Shown here: positions 17,577 to 26,801 of the stretch, piece after piece | Layout of the letters: each line of letters opens with the position of its first letter | Position numbering within the stretch: position 1 is the first letter of the stretch | Assembly (NCBI GenBank): GCA_910584475.1 | Contig: CAJUBD010000004.1 | Span: 159,501 to 223,500 of the forward strand | From: an uncultured Treponema sp. | Lineage (GTDB): Bacteria; Spirochaetota; Spirochaetia; Treponematales; Treponemataceae | Direction of reading: 5' to 3' | Length of the DNA: 64,000 nucleotides | Translations under genes and position numbers: made by a program | The notes under the pieces: generated by a model | The model's database searches: none | Told to the model about the DNA's origin: nothing | Seen by the model: only the letters and a program-made list of their open reading frames with translations

Positions 17577-18146
17577 CTATTTGGCGCGCTCGACAAATGA
17601 ACCATCGCGAGTGTCAATTACGATGCGATCGTCAGTGTTGCAATAAAGCGGAACACGAACTTCCGCGCCCGTATCCAATGTAGCGGGCTTGAGCGACTTT
17701 CCGGAAGTATCGCCTTTGACGCCAGGCTCGCAATAAGTGATTGTGCGCGTAATGTTGATCGGCAATTTCACTCCGACCGGCGCATCGTTGTAATAAGTGA
17801 TTTTCACTTCGATGTTTTCATCGTCGGGAGAAATGTAGCCGGCATAGTCTCCCAAATCATCTTTCGTGAGCGAAACGTCTTCATAAGTTTCTTGATCCAT
17901 AAAATGAAAATCGTCGCCGTCAATGTAAGAAAGCTGAACGGACTTTTCCACCAATTCAACTTCTTCGAATTTCTCGCCGGCATCCAAGCCCAAATCCTGC
18001 GTGCCGCCAGTAACAATGTTCTTTACGCGAAGCTTTGTGACCATTCCGTTGCGTCCGCCTTTTTGACCGAGCATGCGCTGCACGATGAACGGCGAACCTT
18101 CAAACATAAACGCCGAGCCAACTTTGATTTCGTTTGTAGTAATCAT
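17577..18146 (-). CDS. efp: translation elongation factor P (Arg32 type)
   Basis: A ribosome-associated factor of 189 residues that rescues ribosomes stalled on polyproline. Domain I, the OB domains and the C-terminal signature (CNTDDRIVIDTRDGSFVERAK region) are full-length. The loop-tip residue that is modified in other bacteria is arginine here (GGRNG, Arg32) where E. coli has Lys34. Arg32 is the form rhamnosylated by EarP in the species where that has been studied. A 9-bp hairpin (18159-18182) sits next to the AGGA ribosome site, so translation may be sensitive to folding. Confidence 0.95.
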   Translation of the reverse strand: MITTNEIKVGSAFMFEGSPFIVQRMLGQKGGRNGMVTKLRVKNIVTGGTQDLGLDAGEKFEEVELVEKSVQLSYIDGDDFHFMDQETYEDVSLTKDDLGDYAGYISPDDENIEVKITYYNDAPVGVKLPINITRTITYCEPGVKGDTSGKSLKPATLDTGAEVRVPLYCNTDDRIVIDTRDGSFVERAK

Positions 18147-18158
18147 CTTTTTTTCCTG

Positions 18159-18182
18159 GCTAAGTTCGCGAGAGAACTTAGC
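18159..18182 (-). repeat. hairpin abutting the efp ribosome-binding site
   Basis: GCTAAGTTC and GAACTTAGC pair perfectly around a 6-nt loop. On the efp strand the 3' arm ends directly before CAGGA and 13 nt before ATG. It belongs to the group of hairpins placed just upstream of Shine-Dalgarno sites. Confidence 0.6.
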
Positions 18183-18383
18183 ATTTTCCTTGAAAATTAA
18201 GTGTGTGAATTATGGTAGCATTTTTTCAAAATTAAATCAAGTCAAGAAGAGGAAATGGTGTCGTTATAACAATCGAAAATTAAGAAAATTTGCGAAGGTC
18301 AGAAATTCAACCTTTTTGAATTTCCAAAAAAATTGCCATAGGTCTTATTAGCGATTGTTGGCGTGCAATTCCCGCAATCCTTA

Positions 18384-18412
18384 TTGACACAATTTGAAAA
18401 AAATGGTATCGT
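18384..18412 (+). promoter_or_regulatory. gltB promoter
   Basis: TTGACA (18384-18389), a 17-nt spacer and TATCGT (18407-18412). Unlike many genes in the window, it leaves a leader of about 100 nt before the start codon, and the leader contains a strong hairpin. Confidence 0.6.
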
Positions 18413-18426
18413 ATTCTTGTTGTAGC

Positions 18427-18500
18427 AAAGACGCTGCGGACAAAGGTTCATCGGGAATTCCCGCTTTGAATTTTTGTCTGCGCGTCTTTTCTTTTTTTAA
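18427..18500 (+). promoter_or_regulatory. attenuator-like leader hairpin of gltB
   Basis: AAAGACGC-tg-CGGACAAA (18427-18444) pairs with TTTGTCTGCGCGTCTTT (18473-18489). The loop holds a second perfect palindrome, CGGGAATTCCCG. A T-run (CTTTTTTT, 18491-18498) follows, as in an intrinsic terminator, but it lies only 19 nt before the gltB start codon. I infer premature-termination control, perhaps by nitrogen status. No known riboswitch class is recognised. Confidence 0.55.
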
Positions 18501-18516
18501 ACGAATGGAGATTGCG

Positions 18517-21500
18517 ATGAATACGAAAAATGAAAATTCCAAGACTTTGTACGAGCCTTCTTTTGAGCACGATTCGTGCGGAATCGGCGCGGTGGCGAAT
18601 ATGGACGGACACGCTTCGCATGCGATTGTGGACGACGCGCTTTCGATTGTGGAAAAACTTGAGCACCGCGCGGGAAAAGACGCGCAAGGAAAAACAGGCG
18701 ATGGCGTTGGAATCCTCGTTCAAATCAGTCATGAATTTTTCAAAAAAGCGGCGGATGAAATCGGAATAGAACTTGGCGAAGCGCGTGACTACGGAATTGG
18801 AATGTTTTTCTTTCCGCAAGACAAGTTGACGCAATCGCAGGCAAAAAAAATGTTCGAATATCTTTGCGCGAAAGAAGGAATGAAATTTTTGGGATGGCGC
18901 GAAGTTCCGATAAACGCAGATGTACTTGGCAAACGCGCACGCGAATGTATGCCGAAGATTTCGCAATGTTTCATCGAACGCCCAGCCGACGTAAAAAAAG
19001 GTCTGGACTTTGACCGCAAACTTTACATTCTGCGCCGCCAATTCGAGCAGACGAAATTTGAAACTTATGTCGCCTCCCTTTCTTCCCGAACGATTGTTTA
19101 CAAGGGAATGTTTTTGGTAAAGCAGTTGCGGACGTTTTACCGTGATTTGCAGTCGCCTGATTTTTCGTCCGCGCTTGCAATCGTTCACTCGCGATTTTCC
19201 ACGAACACGACTCCGAGCTGGAGACGTGCGCACCCGAACCGCTTCATCGCGCACAACGGCGAAATCAACACGATTCGCGGCAACGCGGACAGAATGCTCA
19301 CGCGCGAGGAAACTTTGGTTTCAAAAAAATTGAGCGAAGAAGAAATGCGGAAAATTCTTCCTGCCGTTGATGCGAGCGGTTCGGATTCGGCTATGCTCGA
19401 CAACACTTTGGAATTCTTGACGATGAACGGAATGCCGCTTCCGCTCGCCGTGATGGTTTGCATTCCCGAACCATGGAAAAACGACAAGTCGATGCGCGAG
19501 GAAAAACGCGACTTCTATCATTATTGGGCGACGATGATGGAGCCGTGGGACGGACCTGCCGCGATTCTTTTTTCCGATGGTGACATTCTCGGCGCGACTC
19601 TCGACCGCAACGGACTTCGCCCGAGTCGCTACTACATCACAAAGGACGGCCGCCTTATTCTTGCGAGCGAAGTGGGCGTTTTGGAAATCGATGAAAAAAA
19701 TATTTTGAAAAAATCTAGGTTGGAGCCTGGAAAAATTCTTCTCGTTGATACTGTTCAAAAGAAAATTATTTCCGACGAGGAAATCAAAAATGAATACGCG
19801 GGCAATCATCCTTACGGCGAATGGCTCAGCCAAAATCTCGTTCATTTGCACGACCTCAAAATTCCCAACAAAAAAATTCCCGTCTACACGCAGGAAGAGC
19901 GCGACAAAATGTACCGCGCGTTCGGCTGGAATTATGAAGACGTGAACGAAATGATTTTGCCGATGGCGAAAAACGGAAGCGAGCCGATTGGAGCGATGGG
20001 CGTGGACACTCCGCTCGCCGTGATGAGCGAAAAGCATCCTCCGCTTTTTTCGTACTTCAAGCAACTTTTCGCGCAAGTTACGAATCCGCCGATTGATTCG
20101 CTTCGCGAGAAAATCGTCATGGACACGACGGTCTATTGCGGAAGCGACGGAAACATGCTTGAAGCGCAAAGCAAAAATTGCGGCGTTTTGGAAATCAACA
20201 ATCCGATTTTGACTGGCGTTGACATGATGAAAATAAAGGCGTTGAACACGGACACGCTCAAAACCACGATAGTCTCGCTTTTGTATTACAAGAACACTTC
20301 GCTCAAAAACGCGCTCGATGAACTTTTCGTTTCGATTGAACGCGGCTACAGAAACGGCGCGAACATCATCATTCTTTCGGACAGAGGTGTTGACGAAAAT
20401 CACGTGGCGATTCCAAGCCTGCTCGCGGTGAGCGCGGTGGAACAATATTTGATTCGCACGAAAAAGCGCACGGCAGTTTCGATAATTTTGGAAAGCGCGG
20501 AAGTGCGCAATGTTCACCAAGCGGCGATGATTTTGGGATACGGTGCGCGCGCCGTCAATCCTTATTTGGCGCACGAATGCATCGCAGAACTTATCGACCA
20601 AAAACTTCTTGATAAAGATTATCACACCGCAATTGACGACTACAACAACGCGCTTTTGAATGGCATTGTAAAAATCGCGGCAAAGATGGGAATAAGCGCA
20701 CTGCAGTCTTACCAGTCGGCGCAAATTTTTGAAGCCGTCGGAATCTCAAAAGAAGTTGTCGACATTTATTTTACGAACACGGTTTCGCGAGTCGGCGGAA
20801 TCACGCTCAAAGAAATTGAAGAGGACGTAAACTTCCATCACGACAAGGCGTTCGATCCGCTCGGACTTGCGGTGAACTCGCATCTTGACAGCGTGGGCGT
20901 TCACAAAATGCGGCGCGGCCCGACTGCGGAAGACCATCTTTACAATCCCGAAACAATCATCGCGTTGCAGGAAGCCACGCGCAATGGCGACTACGACAGG
21001 TTCAAAGAATACACTTCTCTCGTGGATTCGACGGAACATCCGCACACGCTCCGCGCGATGCTCGACTTTAAATTTGATGAGGCGAATGCGATTCCGATTG
21101 AAGAAGTTGAATCGGCGAGCGAAATCGTAAGGCGTTTCAAAACCGGCGCGATGAGTTACGGCTCGATTTCCGAAGAGGCGCACAAATGCATGGCGGAGGC
21201 GATGAACCATTTGGGCGGAAAAAGCAATTCAGGCGAGGGCGGCGAAAAAGTCGAACGGCTCGGCTCGAAATTCAATTCGGCGATAAAGCAAGTGGCTTCG
21301 GGACGATTCGGCGTGACGGAAGAATATTTGCTTTCGGCGAAGGAAATCCAAATCAAAATGGCGCAAGGCGCAAAGCCTGGCGAAGGCGGACACCTTCCCG
21401 GAAAAAAAGTTTATCCGTGGATTGCGCACACTCGCTATGCCACTCCGGGCGTTTCATTGATTTCTCCGCCGCCGCACCACGACATTTATTCCATCGAAGA

Positions 21501-23094
21501 TTTGGCGGAACTGATTTACGATTTGAAAAACGCGAATCGCGCCGCGCGGATTTCTGTGAAACTTGTGAGCGAAGCGGGGGTTGGAACAATAGCGGCGGGC
21601 GTGGCGAAAGCCGGCGCACAAGTGATTTTGATTTCGGGGCATGACGGAGGAACGGGTGCGGCTCCAATCAGTTCGATTCACAACGCGGGATTGCCGTGGG
21701 AATTGGGCTTGGCGGAAACTCATCAAACGCTCATTCAAAACGGCTTGCGTTCGCGCGTAGTCATCGAAACCGACGGCAAACTTATGAGCGGGCGCGATGT
21801 AGCGATTGCCGCGTTGCTCGGCGCGGAAGAATTCGGATTTGCGACCGCGCCGCTCGTTTCTATGGGATGCATGATGATGCGCGTCTGCAATTTGGACACG
21901 TGCCCATTCGGAGTGGCGACGCAAAACGAAGCCTTGCGAAAAAAGTTCAAAGGCAAGCCCGAATATGTCGAAAACTTCATGCTTTTTATCGCGCAGGAAT
22001 TGCGAGAAATTATGGCGCATCTCGGCGTGCGAAGCCTTGAAGAAATGTGCGGTCGTTCTGACTTGCTGAAGATAAAGGAAAAACTTCCCGCAAGCCGCGC
22101 GGGCGTTTTGGATATGAGCCGAATTTTGCAGCGTGAAAATTCCTCCGATGAGAATTCTGCAAACGCTCAAAGCGAAGCGCATTTTAATCCGAAAGATGTT
22201 TTCGATTTTAAATTGAATTCGACTTTGGATGAAAAAATTCTTTTGCCAGAATTTGAAAAAATCGCGAAAAAGAAAGATTCAAGCGAGAAAAAATTGAACT
22301 TGCTTTCTTCGCCGATAAAAATCCGAAGCACGGACAGAACGTTCGGCACGATTTTGGGAAGCGAAATCCAAAAACGATTCGGCGGAAAACTTTGCGACGA
22401 TGCTTTTACCGTGAGTGCGAAGGGCGGGGCGGGGCAATCGTTCGGCGCGTTCATTCCCAAAGGCCTCACGCTTAAATTGGAAGGCGATGCGAACGACTAT
22501 TTGGGCAAAGGTTTGAGCGGCGGAAAAATCGTCGTACGCGTTCCGAAAGATGCCGAATACAAATCCGATGAAAATGTCATCATCGGAAATGTCGCACTTT
22601 TCGGAGCGACGAGCGGCGAAGCGTTCATCAACGGAAAGTCCGGCGAAAGATTTTGCGTGCGAAACTCTGGCGCGACTGCCGTCGTTGAAGGCTGCGGCGA
22701 CCATGCGCTTGAATATATGACGGGCGGCACGGCGGTGATTTTGGGCGAGACAGGAAAAAATGTCGCGGCAGGAATGTCGGGAGGGGTCGCATACATTTTG
22801 GACACGGGCCACGAACTTTACAAAAAGTTGAACGGTCAACTTGTTTTGATGGAAGAAGTTTCCGACGAACACGACGAATCGACTTTGCGTTCACTCATAG
22901 AAAAGCACGCCGAGGAAACAGGCTCTCTTGTGGCAAAGGAAATCCTTGAAAATTGGAAGGCGTATCTTCCGCACTTCAAGAAAATAATTCCGAGCGACTA
23001 CAAAAAAATGCTCGCCGAAATCGGCAAGGCAGAGGAGCGCGGCTTGAATCGCGCGGACGCGGAACTAGCGGCGTTCAAAAAGATGACGGCGTAA
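18517..23094 (+). CDS. gltB: glutamate synthase, large subunit
   Basis: An enzyme of 1525 residues that converts 2-oxoglutarate and glutamine to two glutamates. The N-terminal class II amidotransferase starts with nucleophile Cys21 (HDSCGIG) after a short propeptide. The central and FMN-binding synthase domains follow (GGKSNSGEGGE, KPGEGGHLPG, GHDGGTGAAP). The cysteines of the 3Fe-4S cluster lie near residues 1118-1130 (CNLDTCPFG), and the GxxGG beta-helix forms the C-terminal part. ATG 18517 was chosen because TGGAG precedes it and it places the active Cys correctly; the frame is open 41 codons further upstream. No small subunit gltD is adjacent, so electrons must come from a subunit encoded elsewhere or from ferredoxin. 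Confidence 0.95.
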   Translation: MNTKNENSKTLYEPSFEHDSCGIGAVANMDGHASHAIVDDALSIVEKLEHRAGKDAQGKTGDGVGILVQISHEFFKKAADEIGIELGEARDYGIGMFFFPQDKLTQSQAKKMFEYLCAKEGMKFLGWREVPINADVLGKRARECMPKISQCFIERPADVKKGLDFDRKLYILRRQFEQTKFETYVASLSSRTIVYKGMFLVKQLRTFYRDLQSPDFSSALAIVHSRFSTNTTPSWRRAHPNRFIAHNGEINTIRGNADRMLTREETLVSKKLSEEEMRKILPAVDASGSDSAMLDNTLEFLTMNGMPLPLAVMVCIPEPWKNDKSMREEKRDFYHYWATMMEPWDGPAAILFSDGDILGATLDRNGLRPSRYYITKDGRLILASEVGVLEIDEKNILKKSRLEPGKILLVDTVQKKIISDEEIKNEYAGNHPYGEWLSQNLVHLHDLKIPNKKIPVYTQEERDKMYRAFGWNYEDVNEMILPMAKNGSEPIGAMGVDTPLAVMSEKHPPLFSYFKQLFAQVTNPPIDSLREKIVMDTTVYCGSDGNMLEAQSKNCGVLEINNPILTGVDMMKIKALNTDTLKTTIVSLLYYKNTSLKNALDELFVSIERGYRNGANIIILSDRGVDENHVAIPSLLAVSAVEQYLIRTKKRTAVSIILESAEVRNVHQAAMILGYGARAVNPYLAHECIAELIDQKLLDKDYHTAIDDYNNALLNGIVKIAAKMGISALQSYQSAQIFEAVGISKEVVDIYFTNTVSRVGGITLKEIEEDVNFHHDKAFDPLGLAVNSHLDSVGVHKMRRGPTAEDHLYNPETIIALQEATRNGDYDRFKEYTSLVDSTEHPHTLRAMLDFKFDEANAIPIEEVESASEIVRRFKTGAMSYGSISEEAHKCMAEAMNHLGGKSNSGEGGEKVERLGSKFNSAIKQVASGRFGVTEEYLLSAKEIQIKMAQGAKPGEGGHLPGKKVYPWIAHTRYATPGVSLISPPPHHDIYSIEDLAELIYDLKNANRAARISVKLVSEAGVGTIAAGVAKAGAQVILISGHDGGTGAAPISSIHNAGLPWELGLAETHQTLIQNGLRSRVVIETDGKLMSGRDVAIAALLGAEEFGFATAPLVSMGCMMMRVCNLDTCPFGVATQNEALRKKFKGKPEYVENFMLFIAQELREIMAHLGVRSLEEMCGRSDLLKIKEKLPASRAGVLDMSRILQRENSSDENSANAQSEAHFNPKDVFDFKLNSTLDEKILLPEFEKIAKKKDSSEKKLNLLSSPIKIRSTDRTFGTILGSEIQKRFGGKLCDDAFTVSAKGGAGQSFGAFIPKGLTLKLEGDANDYLGKGLSGGKIVVRVPKDAEYKSDENVIIGNVALFGATSGEAFINGKSGERFCVRNSGATAVVEGCGDHALEYMTGGTAVILGETGKNVAAGMSGGVAYILDTGHELYKKLNGQLVLMEEVSDEHDESTLRSLIEKHAEETGSLVAKEILENWKAYLPHFKKIIPSDYKKMLAEIGKAEERGLNRADAELAAFKKMTA

Positions 23095-23272
23095 GTTGTT
23101 GCGGATTGAAAAGAGGCACGAAAAATGTGACGCAAACCGAAGAATTTGCGTCACAAAATTTTGATTTGCCTGCGAGTTCCTGCGTTTCGCCAAAAAATTT
23201 TTCCAGCGAGACGACAATTTTTTAAGGCTCTTCCATTCGGCATTTGCCTCCTGGCATTTTCCGATTCCAAAT

Positions 23273-25006
23273 TTAATTTACAATAGCATTGATGTTCGCG
23301 CGCCCAGCCACCACGAAAGGCAGCACGTCTTCTTCCGCGTCAATTCGCACGCGCACGAAAAATGGCTTTTTGCTTTTCGCGGCGAAAACAGTTTTCGCCC
23401 AGTCGGGATTTTCGTTCGCGTCCAAAGCCTCGATTCCAAAACCGCGCGCAATCGCAAGCAAGTCAGGACTTTTCGAAAAAACGCTCGCGCTGTAATTTTT
23501 TTTGAAAATATATTTTTGTTGCTGTCGCACCATTCCGAGCACGCCGTTTTCCAAAACGATTACGGTCACATTCAAGCCGAGTTCCGAAAGCGTCGCCAAT
23601 TCCTGGATATTCATCATAATCGAGCCGTCGCCTGAAAAGCAGATTATCTTTTTATCGGGATTTGCCAAAGCCGCTCCAATCGCCGCAGGAAGTCCGAAGC
23701 CCATCGTGCCGAGCGAAGCGGAAGTCAAAAAAGTGCGCGCATGCAAAACCGGAAAATATTGCGCCGCCCACATTTGGTGCTGACCGACATCCGTGGTGAC
23801 GATGAGATTTTTTTCGTCCGTGCCGGCGGCCTTCGCGAGGGCAGGAATTTCGGCGATGAATTTTCTTGGATTTACCGAAGCGGAATTTTTTGCCGAGCCG
23901 CATTCAATCGAAAAAGTTTCCTTTCGCAACTTTGAATTTTTTTCCACCCAAGATTTTCTCGCCGAGATTTTTTCTTTTTTGAACGAAGATTTTTTTTCGC
24001 GCAAAAGTTCGTTCAGCAAACTCAACGCGCTTTCGATGTCGCACACGAGCGAAAGGTCGGCGCGGAAAATTTTGTTCACTTCGGCGGCATCGATGTCGAT
24101 GTGAATGATTTTCGCGTTCGGGCAAAATTCCGTACGCAAGCCCACCGCGCGATCGTCAAAACGCGAGCCGCACGCGAACACCAAGTCGCTTTCATGCATC
24201 GCGCGGTTCGCGGCGACGCTTCCGTGCATTCCGAGCATTCCCAAAAATGCATCGTCGTTCGCGCCCACCACGCCCAAGCCCATCAAACTGGAAACCGCGC
24301 TCGCATCGTAAAGGCGCAAAAATTCCCGCACGAATTTTTCCCCCTCCACGGAATTACATCCGCCGCCCAAATAAAGCACAGGGCGTTCCGCTTCGGAAAG
24401 CGCATTTAAAATCGAATTGAGCGTGGATGCGATTTCTTTTTTTTGCGAATGGAATCTCACAGACTTTTTTTCAAAGTTGATTTTGGGCCATGAAGAAAAT
24501 TCCACGACCTCTTCCTGAACATTGCGAGGAATGTCAAGCAGCACAGGCCCGGGGCGTCCGCTTATGGCAATTTCAAACGCCTTGGGAATCGCTTCGAACA
24601 GTTCCGACGCGGATTTTATCATCATGCTGTGCTTTGTGATCGGAAAGGAAAGCCCGAACGTGTCCGCTTCTTGAAAAGAATCCGTTCCAATCATAGAGAC
24701 ATTCACTTGTCCGGTAATCGCGACAATCGGAATCGAATCGCATCTCGCGTCCGCAATCGCGGTAAGAAGATTCATCGCGCCAGGTCCGCTCGTCGCCATG
24801 CAAACGGCTGGAAGCCCGGTCGTTCGCGCCATTCCCTGCGCGATAAAACCCGCCGCCTGTTCCTGCCTTACAAGAATATGTTTTATTCCGCTGCGCGAAA
24901 GTTCATCGTAAAGCGGAAGAATCCATCCGCCAGGAATTCCCGCGACAGTATTTATTTTGTGCATTTTCAAAAGTTCGCAAATGATTTGCGCGCCAGTTTT
25001 TTTCAT
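23273..25006 (-). CDS. ilvB: acetolactate synthase large subunit
   Basis: A ThDP enzyme of 577 residues joining two pyruvates, or pyruvate and 2-oxobutyrate, in branched-chain amino acid synthesis. Visible features are the catalytic glutamate region (LVRQEQAAGF), the FAD/quinone-binding middle domain (GCNSVEGEKF, FDDRAVGL) and the ThDP-Mg motif starting GDGSIMMNIQE. No regulatory subunit gene follows. The ATG at 25006 was chosen over an upstream GTG because a promoter (TTTACA, 17 nt, TATAAT) ends 6 nt before it, which puts the GTG upstream of the likely transcription start. Confidence 0.92.
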   Translation of the reverse strand: MKKTGAQIICELLKMHKINTVAGIPGGWILPLYDELSRSGIKHILVRQEQAAGFIAQGMARTTGLPAVCMATSGPGAMNLLTAIADARCDSIPIVAITGQVNVSMIGTDSFQEADTFGLSFPITKHSMMIKSASELFEAIPKAFEIAISGRPGPVLLDIPRNVQEEVVEFSSWPKINFEKKSVRFHSQKKEIASTLNSILNALSEAERPVLYLGGGCNSVEGEKFVREFLRLYDASAVSSLMGLGVVGANDDAFLGMLGMHGSVAANRAMHESDLVFACGSRFDDRAVGLRTEFCPNAKIIHIDIDAAEVNKIFRADLSLVCDIESALSLLNELLREKKSSFKKEKISARKSWVEKNSKLRKETFSIECGSAKNSASVNPRKFIAEIPALAKAAGTDEKNLIVTTDVGQHQMWAAQYFPVLHARTFLTSASLGTMGFGLPAAIGAALANPDKKIICFSGDGSIMMNIQELATLSELGLNVTVIVLENGVLGMVRQQQKYIFKKNYSASVFSKSPDLLAIARGFGIEALDANENPDWAKTVFAAKSKKPFFVRVRIDAEEDVLPFVVAGRANINAIVN

Positions 25007-25012
25007 ATGCAC

Positions 25013-25041
25013 ATTATAAAGATTATCAGGCGGAATGTAAA
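25013..25041 (-). promoter_or_regulatory. ilvB promoter, probably leaderless
   Basis: On the complement TTTACA (25036-25041) and TATAAT (25013-25018) are 17 nt apart. The -10 box ends 6 nt before ATG 25006. No Shine-Dalgarno site is present. Confidence 0.65.
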
Positions 25042-25046
25042 GGACG

Positions 25047-25108
25047 CAAGGCTACTTTGTAGCCTTGCTAACGAGTTCTTAAAACACGGTACACCGTGTT
25101 TTAAGAAC
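25047..25108. repeat. pair of perfect hairpins upstream of ilvB
   Basis: CAAGGCTAC-ttt-GTAGCCTTG (25047-25067) is followed by GTTCTTAAAACACGGT and its complement ACCGTGTTTTAAGAAC (25075-25108), separated by two bases. They are members of the dispersed intergenic hairpin family. Confidence 0.6.
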
Positions 25109-25222
25109 ATCGAGGTCGTACTTGCGATTTGATAAAACTCGACTGAATTTTTTTTCGTATAAATTGTCTTGCAATTTTGTTGGAAACAATTTGCTTTTTT
25201 TCGATACGCCAAATTACATCCC

Positions 25223-25251
25223 TTTTCAAAAAAATTGATTTTCTATATAAT
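25223..25251 (+). promoter_or_regulatory. promoter of the beta-barrel gene, probably leaderless
   Basis: TTTTCA (25223-25228), 17 nt, TATAAT (25246-25251). The -10 box ends 7 nt before ATG 25259, and no ribosome-binding site is visible. Confidence 0.6.
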
Positions 25252-25258
25252 CACTTTA

Positions 25259-25885
25259 ATGTTTAAAATCAAATTGAAAAAATTGTTTTTACTGTTCGCG
25301 CTCGCTTTTTCATTCACACTCTTCGCAGAGACTTTTGCGGGCAACAGAATTTTTTCATTGGACTTAGGATACCTTGGAACAGGCTTAAAAAACAATGGAT
25401 ATGGAATCGGGCTTAATTATGAAATCGCCATTCTTGATTTTCTGGCGGTGCGCCCGGGCTTTTCGCACATGATGCTTTTTCCAAGCGACAGCGATATAAT
25501 ATGCACCACAGTCGGAATAAATTTTGATTTGCTCTTCTATCCGTTTTTCAAAGGACTTGAAGGTCCTTATGTCGCGGGCAGGATTGCCACGGAATTCGCG
25601 ATGTTCCCGAACAGCGACACAATGAGAAATGAAAGCGCGATCATGGCGACTCCATTTTTAGGCTGGAAATTTTCAGTGCGGGAATTTGTGTTTTTTGACA
25701 TATCTTTAGGCTACAGGTTTTTGCTGAACAAATCCCAATTTTCAAATAAAGAAGTCGCCAACCATTACGGAAACAAATTCAAATACGGCATAAAAATAAA
25801 GCTCAACTTGAAAAAAATTTGTTCGTCTCTAAAAAAGAGCAAGCCCTCAGATTCGGAAGTCGTTAAAAACGCAACTTCGCAATGA
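25259..25885 (+). CDS. exported protein, probable outer-membrane beta-barrel
   Basis: A protein of 208 residues with a signal peptide (core FLLFALAFSFTLFAE). It shows alternating hydrophobic strands (FSLDLGYLGTGL, YGIGLNYEIAILDF, SVREFVFFDISLGYRFLL) typical of a small outer-membrane beta-barrel. No family was recognised. The last codons and the stop codon lie inside a dispersed hairpin repeat (25871-25898): TGA is part of its conserved loop, so the tail NATSQ comes from the repeat. The start follows the -10 box by 7 nt. Confidence 0.7.
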   Translation: MFKIKLKKLFLLFALAFSFTLFAETFAGNRIFSLDLGYLGTGLKNNGYGIGLNYEIAILDFLAVRPGFSHMMLFPSDSDIICTTVGINFDLLFYPFFKGLEGPYVAGRIATEFAMFPNSDTMRNESAIMATPFLGWKFSVREFVFFDISLGYRFLLNKSQFSNKEVANHYGNKFKYGIKIKLNLKKICSSLKKSKPSDSEVVKNATSQ

Positions 25886-25965
25886 AATGAGAAGTTGCCA
25901 TGGATGAGCGAGTTTTCGTTAAGGTGCTCTGCACCGACAAACTAGAAATTAAAATTGTCACGCGA
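25871..25965. repeat. intergenic hairpin element (X type) overlapping a gene end
   Basis: GCAACTTC/GAAGTTGC surrounds loop GCAATGAAATGA (25871-25898). A second, nested hairpin (GGTGC-tct-GCACC inside CGAGTTT..AAACTAG) follows. The first loop is identical to those at 14365 and 53488, while the stems are unrelated. Confidence 0.6.
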
Positions 25966-26002
25966 TTTCAGCGACGCATCGCATTGAATTTGTTTTCTCT
26001 GC

Positions 26003-26031
26003 TTGACTTTTTCTCTTCCGAAATATAAAAT
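26003..26031 (+). promoter_or_regulatory. promoter of the 26038 lipoprotein gene, probably leaderless
   Basis: TTGACT (26003-26008), 17 nt, TAAAAT (26026-26031), then 6 nt to the GTG start. Confidence 0.6.
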
Positions 26032-26037
26032 CATCTT

Positions 26038-26697
26038 GTGAAGAAAATATTTTTTCCTTTCCTGATATTTTCCGCGCTTTTCTTTTTTTCGTGCAAGGAA
26101 AGCGACTTCAATTTACAGGCGAACGTGGAGATTTCCTCGGACTTCATTTCGCGGCTGCTCGACGGACACGAGCTTTTTGCGGAAGGAACGAACGACTTTG
26201 ATTATTCTTTTTGCGGAATTGAATCCGACGAAGTGAAAGAAATCTTGAAAAATATGGGCGCATTCAAAGGTTTCGTGGACGTGAATTTGACGGCGCAGCT
26301 CAGCGGGCTTTCGCTCAAAAAAATTTACGCGAAGAAAGGCGTGGTGGCGAGCGGCTATGTATCTTTTGAAAACGAGATTCCGCGAAAGCCAATTGTTGCT
26401 TACGAAGATTTTCTGCGCGAAAATCCTGACACTTCGATGAGATTGCATTTTAATGATGACAAGAAGGGCGCGACTTACAGTTATGTTTTTCCCGTCGATT
26501 CGTATTTGTTTGACAGCGAACGCTCGGGCAACGAAGGAGTCGACGTTTCCGCATTCGACGGCAAGGGCAAGGACGCTTCTTCCAAAAAGCAAAAGAATCT
26601 GAGCGTGAAATTTCGCGGAGGAAAAATCATAATAAATCCTGCCAAGGGCATCGAAGGCATTGACGCTGAAATCGTGATTACAAAAATAAAATCCTAG
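26038..26697 (+). CDS. lipoprotein of unknown function
   Basis: A predicted lipoprotein of 219 residues starting at GTG, with lipobox FFSC about 18 residues in. No known domain is recognised. The body alternates acidic and basic stretches, with a Ser/Lys-rich loop near residues 175-190 (DGKGKDASSKKQK). The last part (KFRGGKIIINPAKGIEGID) suggests a beta structure. The GTG start is supported by the promoter whose -10 box ends 6 nt upstream. Confidence 0.68.
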   Translation: MKKIFFPFLIFSALFFFSCKESDFNLQANVEISSDFISRLLDGHELFAEGTNDFDYSFCGIESDEVKEILKNMGAFKGFVDVNLTAQLSGLSLKKIYAKKGVVASGYVSFENEIPRKPIVAYEDFLRENPDTSMRLHFNDDKKGATYSYVFPVDSYLFDSERSGNEGVDVSAFDGKGKDASSKKQKNLSVKFRGGKIIINPAKGIEGIDAEIVITKIKS

Positions 26698-26737
26698 AAA
26701 ATGTCCTCTTAAGGCAATGCAATTTTTTCAAAACCGC

Positions 26738-26790
26738 TTGACAAGGCTCAAAGGATATGATACTATTATAAAAGTAGTACTTATAATAGT
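26738..26790 (+). promoter_or_regulatory. promoter with overlapping inverted repeat
   Basis: TTGACA (26738-26743), 17 nt, TACTAT (26761-26766) is a near-ideal promoter. The -10 box is the start of an inverted repeat, TACTATTATA...TATAATAGTA (26761-26790), which could be an operator or a leader hairpin. AGGGG and ATG 26802 follow. Confidence 0.65.
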
Positions 26791-26801
26791 AGGGGTGTAA
26801 A

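Noticed and set aside
18427..18490. Glutamine or other known riboswitch before gltB
   Set aside because: The structure is a single long stem with a palindromic loop and lacks the conserved junction sequences of known classes, so only attenuator-like is claimed.
19321..20724. A 467-codon antisense frame inside gltB, and a 420-codon one inside dnaK (29341-30603)
   Set aside because: Both are shadows of conserved genes. The products are low-complexity Arg/His/Phe-rich and show no family motif.
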